From Herbinix sp. (GTDB lineage: Bacteria > Bacillota > Clostridia > Lachnospirales > Lachnospiraceae): a stretch of 64,000 nucleotides of DNA. A model generated the notes under the pieces. The model ran no database searches, had not been told where the DNA came from, and saw only the letters and a list, made by a program, of their open reading frames with translations. The stretch covers positions 94,729-158,728 of the forward strand of contig JAQZBN010000003.1 in assembly GCA_029238935.1 (NCBI GenBank). The letters run 5' to 3'. The stretch's first letter is position 1. Each line of letters opens with the position of its first letter. The position numbers were made by a program, and so were the translations under genes. Below, piece after piece: positions 9,634 through 17,671 of this stretch.

Positions 9634-10482
9634 ATGGAATATGCATTGGAATTAAAGAATTTATCAAAACAATATAATGGATTTCAATTAGAGAATTTAA
9701 ATTTATGTCTGCCAAAGGGCAGCATCATGGGTTTTGTTGGTGAAAATGGTGCAGGAAAAAGTACCACTATTAAATTAATCTTAAATATTATCCGCAGAAA
9801 CAGCGGTGAAGTTAAATTATTTGGCTTAGATAACATCAAACATAACCATGAGATCAAAGAAAATATAGGTGTTGTTTTTGATGGTAGCAATTTTCATGAA
9901 AGTATGACAGCGGCTGAGATTAGTATGGTCATGAGAAATATCTACAAAAATTGGGATGACTCCATTTTTCGTTCCTATCTTGAGAAGTTTTCGCTTCCAT
10001 CTAAGAAAATTGTGAAGGAATTCTCCAGAGGTATGAATATGAAGTTATGTATAGCAGTTGCACTTTCCCATCACGCAAAGCTATTGATCTTAGATGAGGC
10101 AACCAGCGGATTAGATCCTATCATCCGCGATGAGATCTTGGATGTCTTTTTGGATTTTATACAAGATGAAGAACAATCCATCTTTATTTCATCCCATATC
10201 ATCAGCGACCTGGAGAAAATTGCAGACTATATCGCCTTCATTCATAAAGGCAAGCTGGTATTTAACGAATCGAAAGATAAACTACTTTCTGAATATGGAG
10301 TATTAAAATGCTCCCATGGAGATTTCGAAAAAATCGATCGGAATCATGTGATCAGCTACCGCAAGAATCAATTCGGCATAGAAGCCCTGATAAAACGTCA
10401 GAAGTTACTCGGTAAATATATTATCGATCAAGCCAGTATCGAAGATATTATGTTATATAACATTAAGGGGGAAGTAAAATGA
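9634..10482 (+). CDS. ABC transporter ATP-binding protein
   Basis: Walker A GENGAGKST, Walker B LLILDEATSGLDP; ATG 9634 has the better RBS spacing. Confidence 0.93.
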   Translation: MEYALELKNLSKQYNGFQLENLNLCLPKGSIMGFVGENGAGKSTTIKLILNIIRRNSGEVKLFGLDNIKHNHEIKENIGVVFDGSNFHESMTAAEISMVMRNIYKNWDDSIFRSYLEKFSLPSKKIVKEFSRGMNMKLCIAVALSHHAKLLILDEATSGLDPIIRDEILDVFLDFIQDEEQSIFISSHIISDLEKIADYIAFIHKGKLVFNESKDKLLSEYGVLKCSHGDFEKIDRNHVISYRKNQFGIEALIKRQKLLGKYIIDQASIEDIMLYNIKGEVK

Positions 10483-11102
10483 AAGGTTTATTATTAAAAG
10501 ATGCTTTAACTTTGAAAAAGCAAGGAAAAATCATTTTGATCATGGTTGTTTTTTACACGATTTATTCTGCTTCAACAAAAAATATCAGTATGCTGGGAGC
10601 GATGGTTACCTTATTATGTGCAATGATGCCAATCACTACCCTATCTTACGATGAGTTCTGCCAATGGGATAAATATGCACTCTCCATGCCGGTATCCCGC
10701 AATGATATCGTACTCAGTAAGTATATATTTGGTGTAATTCTTGATTTACTTGGTGTAGCGGTGGTTACGGTCATCAGTTTAGTAATCGTACTCGTAACAA
10801 AAACGATTGATGTAAAAGAGACCCTAATCACAACGGTTGCTATCGGAGGTGTAGCATTGGTTTTTCTCTCCATTATCCTCCCGCTCTTATTTAAGTTAGG
10901 AGTTGAGAAGGGAAGACTTATGTTAATGGTTGTCGTCTTTGTTCCTACCATGCTGGCTATGATAGCACCTAATCTAAATCTTCCTATGCCCAGTGAGCAG
11001 ATGATCAAATATGCGATCTACGCTTCACCGATTGTAGTCATCTTAATACTGCTACTTTCTATGCAGATATCTATTCGCATTTATAATAAGAAAGAATTTT
11101 AA
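10479..11102 (+). CDS. ABC-2 type permease
   Basis: About 6 TM helices, LSYDEFCQWDKYALSMPVSR motif, overlaps ATPase gene. Confidence 0.85.
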   Translation: MKGLLLKDALTLKKQGKIILIMVVFYTIYSASTKNISMLGAMVTLLCAMMPITTLSYDEFCQWDKYALSMPVSRNDIVLSKYIFGVILDLLGVAVVTVISLVIVLVTKTIDVKETLITTVAIGGVALVFLSIILPLLFKLGVEKGRLMLMVVVFVPTMLAMIAPNLNLPMPSEQMIKYAIYASPIVVILILLLSMQISIRIYNKKEF

Positions 11103-11114
11103 CTATATTCAATT

Positions 11115-11215
11115 AAAAAGCAGGATATTCCGTCATCTTACACTCACTTAGAGATTTTACTTAGCTATGCTACTAATCATAGCTCAGTGTAAGAAGTCTT
11201 GGATACCCTGCTTTT
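11115..11215. terminator. Long imperfect hairpin, about 100 nt, 3' of ABC operon
   Basis: Outer arms aaaagcagg.../...cctgctttt, middle cttacact/agtgtaag, inner agctatg-ctactaat-catagct. Confidence 0.65.
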
Positions 11216-11268
11216 ACTAATATAAAAACAACTTTAATCTTAAATTGAATGAATAATCATCTTTTTTG

Positions 11269-12231
11269 TTACTTTTTAAATTTTAACAGTAATGCCAATC
11301 CTGCAAATAATCCAGCATAGGATACATAAAAATATGGCTTACGGGAATCCCCTGTCTTAGGAAAATCCTCGGTTTCTGTATTTCTTTCAAAATAATAAGT
11401 AATGCGATAATAATCCGTTTGATTTGTTGCTTTGATTGTATAAATTCCTGCATTTACATGATACACATGTTGATATACTGTATCGTTGATTATAATATCC
11501 GTCTTCTTTATCCTATTTCCATCTTTATCATATAACGCGATATTGGTTGGTTCTTCCGTATCATAATTATCAGTGGTTATCGTTACGGTCCCATTCCCTG
11601 GTACTGCAATCTCATAATTGGTAGGCTCTTCATCCACCACAGCGGTGAACGCCTGCTTGCTCTGCATAAGGGTACGATCTTCCCCATTATAATATTGAAC
11701 ACTGAATTTAAGCTGGAGATCCTCTTCTTCCTCATACTCCGGTGCCCTTAGTTTCATATAGTAAAAATCAGCCTCTGGTACATTAAAATGATAAAAATAA
11801 TCGTACACTTCATCGCTTTCATAATAATTTTCGACCGGGATGGTGCAGGCTGCATCCTTATAAATTGCTGGTTCAATGATACTTCCAGTCTCATAGTTCA
11901 TTACACCGATATAATAATGGATACGGCCTCTCCCTGAGACAGGAAGTGCTACAGTAATCCCTTCCTCCTTCCTATCAGAAGGTAATAAAAGTTCATGAAA
12001 TGTAATCTGATCTAATTCCTCATTGGTTCCTTCCTCCAAATAATCAGGAGTAATCGTATAAAATGCTTCCGATGCAGCTTCTTGTATCACTGTAGCCCCA
12101 GCTACGGTGCCTGACACCATATTGGACACCATATTGGACACCATATTGATGGGAACCATATTAATCGATAAAACACAAAAGAGAACAAAACTTTTTATCA
12201 CAGATTTCTTATCAATATTATGTTTTTTCAT
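11269..12231 (-). CDS. Secreted cell-surface protein with sortase-type C-terminus (FPKTG)
   Basis: N-terminal hydrophobic signal; C-terminus DFPKTGDSRKPYFYVSYAGLFAGLALLLKFKK (motif, TM, basic tail). Confidence 0.75.
   Translation of the reverse strand: MKKHNIDKKSVIKSFVLFCVLSINMVPINMVSNMVSNMVSGTVAGATVIQEAASEAFYTITPDYLEEGTNEELDQITFHELLLPSDRKEEGITVALPVSGRGRIHYYIGVMNYETGSIIEPAIYKDAACTIPVENYYESDEVYDYFYHFNVPEADFYYMKLRAPEYEEEEDLQLKFSVQYYNGEDRTLMQSKQAFTAVVDEEPTNYEIAVPGNGTVTITTDNYDTEEPTNIALYDKDGNRIKKTDIIINDTVYQHVYHVNAGIYTIKATNQTDYYRITYYFERNTETEDFPKTGDSRKPYFYVSYAGLFAGLALLLKFKK
12113..12148. repeat. Perfect 12-bp tandem repeat x3 in the signal-peptide region of the surface protein
   Basis: gacaccatattg x3. 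Confidence 0.9.
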
Positions 12232-12623
12232 CGTACATCCCTTTCTTAGGATTATATTTGAGTTATTAGAGCTTTTTGTTATTTATCATTTTTATAATGA
12301 AGTTAAGCAGTTAATTATGATGTACTATTCCTTCTACTCAATAGACGAATATTCAAATTAAAAAGTTTCAAAAAAAGAGCTAATAAAAGTAAATGGTTAT
12401 ACATTACTTTTACCAGCTCTCAATGATAAATAATTAAGTTGCGAAAGAAGATCTTCTTTTTCTCCTCCAACAGCACATAAATGCCTTTAGACCCATATTG
12501 TAAGCCATCGATCGGACTATCGCTTTGTGCAACACCAAAGAAGGACTTTCCCGCTCATTTATTGTAATGATTTACAAAAACGTAAAAGATTATTTAGAAA
12601 AAGTAAAACAAATATCCCCTTAT

Positions 12624-13556
12624 TTATAAATGCGAAACAATCAGATTCATAGTTCCTTCTAATCGATAAGTACCATAACCGGAAGGAAGAATAAAATGAT
12701 CCCCCTTCTTGATTGAAATACCATCAATTTCTCCGGTACCATCGATTACGCTGACATTTAAAAACAACTGGTCTTGAATAAATTCCTGCTCCCCATGAAG
12801 GTCTATCTTCTTAACCGTGTAAAAGCCGCAGCGTATTAACTCTTGTACTTCACAATCCCCTGTTTTATCAAGTTTTCCACTTGCTAAAACATCGACATGA
12901 GGACATCCGATTACATCAATACTTTTTTCAATATGAAGTTCTCTTGGTTTACCATTATCCAATCTGTCATAATCATACAGACGATAGGTAACATCGCTGC
13001 TTTGCTGCGTCTCCAAGATTACTGTACCACCCTTGATTGCATGAACTGTTCCCGGTTCGATCTGAAAGAAATCACCCTTTTGAATGGGTCTTAATTTGAT
13101 TAAATCCGTCCAACGACGATCCCCAATCATTGCTTTTAATTCCTCTTTATCTTTTGCATTGTGTCCGATGACGATATTCCCGTCCTCCTCACAATCTAAG
13201 ATGTACCAGCATTCCGTCTTTCCAAGAGATCCGTTCTCATGTTCTTTCGCATACGCATCATCCGGATGCACTTGGATACTAAGATCATTCTTTGCATCGA
13301 TAATTTTAATTAATAGAGGGAACACTTCCCCTGGTGCATTTCCAAACAATTCTTTGTGGTTCTCCCAAAGATCGCTTAAATGTTTCCCTTCATAGGTACC
13401 ATTTTTAATCGTACAATCCCCATTTTTATGTGCACTGATGGCCCAACATTCTCCTGTATGATCGGATGGAATGGTATATCCAAAATCCGTTGCTAATTTA
13501 TTGCCACCCCATATCATTGACTTAAATACCGGTTCTAAAAATAATATTTCCTTCAT
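12624..13556 (-). CDS. manA: Mannose-6-phosphate isomerase, class I
   Basis: FLEPVFKSMIWGG, SIQVHPDDAYA, EPGTVHAI motifs. Confidence 0.93.
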   Translation of the reverse strand: MKEILFLEPVFKSMIWGGNKLATDFGYTIPSDHTGECWAISAHKNGDCTIKNGTYEGKHLSDLWENHKELFGNAPGEVFPLLIKIIDAKNDLSIQVHPDDAYAKEHENGSLGKTECWYILDCEEDGNIVIGHNAKDKEELKAMIGDRRWTDLIKLRPIQKGDFFQIEPGTVHAIKGGTVILETQQSSDVTYRLYDYDRLDNGKPRELHIEKSIDVIGCPHVDVLASGKLDKTGDCEVQELIRCGFYTVKKIDLHGEQEFIQDQLFLNVSVIDGTGEIDGISIKKGDHFILPSGYGTYRLEGTMNLIVSHL

Positions 13557-13635
13557 GGTTAACTCCTTTTTTTTAAAGTTATCGTTAACTTAATATGACT
13601 TTAATTAAGTTTATATTTTGCAAAGCTAAGTTCCA

Positions 13636-14643
13636 TTATCTGGTAGCCTTTGTTACGGAGGCTCCTTTTACTATTCTTACACTTACTACTTTTCTACCAA
13701 AATCTGCTTTTGGATGTTTCATCTTCTTGATGATTGAATTAACAGCCATCTCAGACATTGCATCAACATTAACCTCTACGGTTGTGATCGGAGGATTACT
13801 AAGCGCTGCATATACATAATTATCATAACCTACAACGGATACATCCTCCGGAACTTGATATCCTGCTTTCTTTAATTCAAGAATGAGATAATAGGCAATT
13901 TCGTCACAGTTGCAGACAAATGCAGTAGGCATATCCTTTGGAAGCTTAAGTTCACAGAATTTACCCTTTTCGTCTCGGTCACTAATAATCCAGTCTTCAT
14001 TTACCGCAATTTTATTTTGCAATAAAGCTTTATAATACCCGATATATCGGTCCATAATACTACGAGTTGCATCCCTATTTCCAACAAAACCAATTTTAGT
14101 ATGTCCTTCTGAGATAAGATAGTTTGTAATCTCAAAAGCTCCATAAAAGCTGTCACTTACAATGGAATCCACCGGAAAATGCTCGTCCGTAAAATCCAGG
14201 AAAACAAACGGAAACCCGGCTTGATCAATACGCTCGATAAAATCCCTATCCATTTGTCCCAGTATAATGATACCATCTACTTTATTATTCTGAAGAACCT
14301 GTGGTAATATTCCCCCCATTTCCATCTCTTCCGGTATTACCTCAAGGATTCCAAAATAATTCATTGTCATAAGATCCTTCATGAGCCTTTGGTATATCTT
14401 TGTATAGAATGCTCTGTCATGCATGAAACGATCCGCAACCAGAATTCCGATATTATAGTTCATACCTTCCTTCATACTTTTTGCAATAATATTATAACGG
14501 TATCCCATTTCTTCAGCCTTTTGCTTGATTGTATCTCGGACTGCTTCACTGACACCCTCTTTACCTGATAACGCTTTGGAAACCGTAACTGTACTGACTC
14601 CCAACTGCTCGGCAACGTCTTTCATTGTAATATTTTTGCCCAT
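13636..14643 (-). CDS. LacI-family transcriptional regulator
   Basis: TMKDVAEQLGVSTVTVSKALSGKEGVS HTH and periplasmic-binding-like domain. Confidence 0.95.
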   Translation of the reverse strand: MGKNITMKDVAEQLGVSTVTVSKALSGKEGVSEAVRDTIKQKAEEMGYRYNIIAKSMKEGMNYNIGILVADRFMHDRAFYTKIYQRLMKDLMTMNYFGILEVIPEEMEMGGILPQVLQNNKVDGIIILGQMDRDFIERIDQAGFPFVFLDFTDEHFPVDSIVSDSFYGAFEITNYLISEGHTKIGFVGNRDATRSIMDRYIGYYKALLQNKIAVNEDWIISDRDEKGKFCELKLPKDMPTAFVCNCDEIAYYLILELKKAGYQVPEDVSVVGYDNYVYAALSNPPITTVEVNVDAMSEMAVNSIIKKMKHPKADFGRKVVSVRIVKGASVTKATR

Positions 14644-14826
14644 CTGATCACCCTTCCTAATTTGATCATAACCCTATTAACTTATTAATTAATTTGCTTA
14701 ATTATAACAAATTATTACTTAATTACAATGTTAATTATGCAATAATCTTAGTATTTTATGATATATAAATTCATGGCATCCCTGATCATGAATACTTGGA
14801 TGCAGGATATATAAATGAAGCAAAAA

Positions 14827-14851
14827 ACTCGACTCATGAAGGAGTCGAGTG
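14827..14851. terminator. Hairpin
   Basis: actcgactc-atgaag-gagtcgagt. Confidence 0.6.
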
Positions 14852-14861
14852 AAAAATCTCT

Positions 14862-15116
14862 CTAAAACAACTGCCCGGTAGCACCAAGATAGGCACCGAT
14901 GGCAGAATTCACTAACGAAAATAGCAAACCGAGACTACTTAATACAATCCCCGCAATTGCCATTCCTTTATAAATTGATTTCAGTCCCAGAATTCCTAGA
15001 ACCAAGCCAACAATAGTGATCGGTAATCCAAATAAAGGAATGCACCATGCCAACAAACCTATGATACCAAGTACTAACGATGCTATTGCCAAACCTTTAT
15101 GTCTCTTAACCTCCAT
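14862..15116 (-). CDS. Small DUF4190-like membrane protein
   Basis: LAIASLVLGIIGLLAWCIPLFGLPITIVGLVLGILGLKS pattern. Confidence 0.7.
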   Translation of the reverse strand: MEVKRHKGLAIASLVLGIIGLLAWCIPLFGLPITIVGLVLGILGLKSIYKGMAIAGIVLSSLGLLFSLVNSAIGAYLGATGQLF

Positions 15117-15251
15117 TGTAGTTTATCTCCCCTTCTATGTAATATGCTTGCAATATAGAAGAGTCTTACAAGCATATAGTTCAGATGATCTTCCTAACAT
15201 TACAAAACGATTTGTAATTCTCGCTTCTTCACTTTATTAATTCACAACTAC

Positions 15252-15638
15252 CTATTGTGCATCAGAAACCACTGCAATCACTTCTACTTCACATAGTACA
15301 TCCTTTGGAAGTTTCTGAACTGCAACACAGGAACGAGCCGGTTTGCTAACGAAGTAGTTCGCATATACGGAATTAAAAGCAGCAAAATCATCCATGCTTT
15401 TTAAGAAACATGTGGTTTTGATTACTTGTTGAAAGGAAGTACCGGCTGCTTCTAAGATAGCCGCAATGTTTTTCATTACTTGTTCTGCTTGTACAGTAAT
15501 GTCTCCTTCAACAACTTCACCTGTTGCCGGATTAATCGGTACTTGCCCCGATGTATATAACAGATTTCCTTGAATGATAGCCTGGGAATAGGGTCCAATG
15601 GCTGCCGGAGCTTGTTCCGTATAAATTACTTTTAACAT
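15252..15638 (-). CDS. ridA: RidA family reactive intermediate deaminase
   Basis: [47 protein letters not shown]. Confidence 0.93.
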   Translation of the reverse strand: MLKVIYTEQAPAAIGPYSQAIIQGNLLYTSGQVPINPATGEVVEGDITVQAEQVMKNIAAILEAAGTSFQQVIKTTCFLKSMDDFAAFNSVYANYFVSKPARSCVAVQKLPKDVLCEVEVIAVVSDAQ

Positions 15639-15747
15639 GGTGTATTCCTCCTAAGATGTATAATTTTACAATTATTATAAGAATTTTTGAAAATGAAGTC
15701 AATGACAAGTTCCAATCATTCGTTATTTTTGTCTATTGCAGAAAGAT

Positions 15748-15786
15748 ATCTGCAGGATAACTAAAATTAATTTTTATCCTGCAGAT
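15748..15786. terminator. Hairpin downstream of AAA kinase gene
   Basis: atctgcaggataa ... ttatcctgcagat. Confidence 0.6.
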
Positions 15787-15849
15787 GTCATATTTCTAAT
15801 ATCTCTAAAATTCTATCTTAATTATTATTCTAAAATTCAATTAATTCAA

Positions 15850-16434
15850 TTATGTTTCTAGTATTGTTACAATTCGCTCCATGGATTCTTGATATTCGTC
15901 GTCGGAGGAATTTTTAAAAATTAACAGATCATCGATTACCTTGGGATCATCCAAAGTCGTAGGGATGTTGAAATTACACTCTGCAATATATTCTTCCCAA
16001 TGAGCTAACTTCCAAGTATCACGGTCTGAATTTCTGGTTATCATTCTTTGACGGCATACTTCAATTGAAGTGTCTACCCAGATAACTACCAGTCTTGCAT
16101 TCTTTTCCTTTAACTTGCTTTTTAATTCATTGATATAATTCATATCTCTGATTTCTCTTGTAAACGGAGCATTAATTAATACAATATCATCATAGTCCAG
16201 CGCCTCTAATGCCATGGTAACGATTACCTCATACTCATAATCCCGAATATTAGCTTCAAAGAAATCAGAACTTCTGTCGTAAGGCTCACCTGCCACCCTA
16301 AATATCTGTTTTGACAAGCCAATCAACGAATCTTTGTCCAAATACACTACATGCTTTAAAGTTTTTGATAGCTGTTTTGAGATATAAGTTTTACCGCAGG
16401 CTGGCGGTGATGTTACTAAAATCAAGCGTTTCAT
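15850..16434 (-). CDS. AAA/P-loop kinase-like protein
   Basis: TSPPACGKTYISKQLSK Walker A, VVIWVDTSIEVCRQRMITRNSDRD. Confidence 0.8.
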   Translation of the reverse strand: MKRLILVTSPPACGKTYISKQLSKTLKHVVYLDKDSLIGLSKQIFRVAGEPYDRSSDFFEANIRDYEYEVIVTMALEALDYDDIVLINAPFTREIRDMNYINELKSKLKEKNARLVVIWVDTSIEVCRQRMITRNSDRDTWKLAHWEEYIAECNFNIPTTLDDPKVIDDLLIFKNSSDDEYQESMERIVTILET

Positions 16435-16491
16435 TTGAAAATCCTCCTCTACTTATCGTATTTTTCATTCTTACTTTTGTATCTTTATTGA

Positions 16492-17514
16492 TTACTTTCC
16501 TCTTACGTATTGAACCGGCCAAGGAATTTCCTCTCGCAATTCTTTCGCTGCTTGTAGAGGCCAATAGGGATTTCTCAAAAGCTCTCTTCCAAGGAAGACG
16601 AAATCAGCCCGATCATTCTGTAATATTTCCTCTGCCATCAAAGGCGAAGTAATAAGACCTCCTGCTATCACAGGCAGTGCTGTGAAGCTGCGAACTGTTT
16701 CTGCACACTTCACCTGATATCCCGGATAGATCTTCATATTTTGCGTAGGAATAACTCCACCGGAGCTGACATCGACGAGATCGATTCCTTCTATTTTTAG
16801 ACTTTGCAGCATCTCAGCCATAATGAGTTCATGATTTCCACCATCCCCATAATCCTTTGCAGACACACGCACAAGTAAAGGTTTTTCCTTTGGCCAAACC
16901 TGGCCTACCTCTCTTAGGATCTCTTTCAGGAAGCGTATTCTATTTTCCGGACTTCCCCCATATTCATCGGTACGTTGATTGGTAAGTGGTGATAAGAATT
17001 CGCTGATGAGATACCCGTGGGCTCCGTGTAATTCTATTACATCAAAGCCTGCCTGATCTGCTCTTCTCGCTGCTTCCTTAAAAGCGGTTATGACAGATGC
17101 AATATCCTCTTTTGTCATTTCCATGGGAACCCGGTAGCTATCGCTAAACGGTATTGCACTGGGAGCAATGGAAGGTTCAGCAATAACCTCTGATTTTCTT
17201 CCTGCATGAGCTAACTGAATTCCCACCTTTGCTCCATATGATTTGCATGCTTCCACAACCTTCTTAAGCCCCTCAATATGTTCCTCTTTCCAGATACCAA
17301 GGTCATGATCCGTGATACGCCCACGGTTTTCAACTCCTGTTGCCTCCAGAATAATGAGCCCAACGCCTCCTACCGCTCTGGTTGCATAATGAATCATATG
17401 AAAATCATTTGCGTAGCCTTCGAGATCTGCGCTATACATACACATAGGAGCCATAACAATTCGATTTTTTACTTGTAAATTCTTAATCTGAAACTCTGTG
17501 AATAGCTTTGACAT
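16492..17514 (-). CDS. namA: Old yellow enzyme, NADPH dehydrogenase (YqjM/NamA-like)
   Basis: RIVMAPMCMYSA, GIQLAHAGRKSE, DVIELHGAHGYLISEFLSPLTNQRTDEYGGS. Confidence 0.9.
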   Translation of the reverse strand: MSKLFTEFQIKNLQVKNRIVMAPMCMYSADLEGYANDFHMIHYATRAVGGVGLIILEATGVENRGRITDHDLGIWKEEHIEGLKKVVEACKSYGAKVGIQLAHAGRKSEVIAEPSIAPSAIPFSDSYRVPMEMTKEDIASVITAFKEAARRADQAGFDVIELHGAHGYLISEFLSPLTNQRTDEYGGSPENRIRFLKEILREVGQVWPKEKPLLVRVSAKDYGDGGNHELIMAEMLQSLKIEGIDLVDVSSGGVIPTQNMKIYPGYQVKCAETVRSFTALPVIAGGLITSPLMAEEILQNDRADFVFLGRELLRNPYWPLQAAKELREEIPWPVQYVRGK

Positions 17515-17671
17515 ACTGCTTCTCCTTCTTTTGATATTAATTTAATTTATGCCGGGTTTCTTTTTTATAAACCCTTCTATTACCTTAAGTTATCTTGATT
17601 TGATTATAATAACCAGCCTCTCTTCAAAGCTTACAAACAATAGTCCGTAGGGCATGATTTTTTGAATATTT

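Noticed and set aside
12420-12600. Possible decayed gene fragment on the minus strand (NERESPSLVLHKAIVRSMAYNMGLKAFMCCWRRKRRSS)
   Set aside because: Short, no start/RBS, family not recognised; cannot be told from chance by eye.
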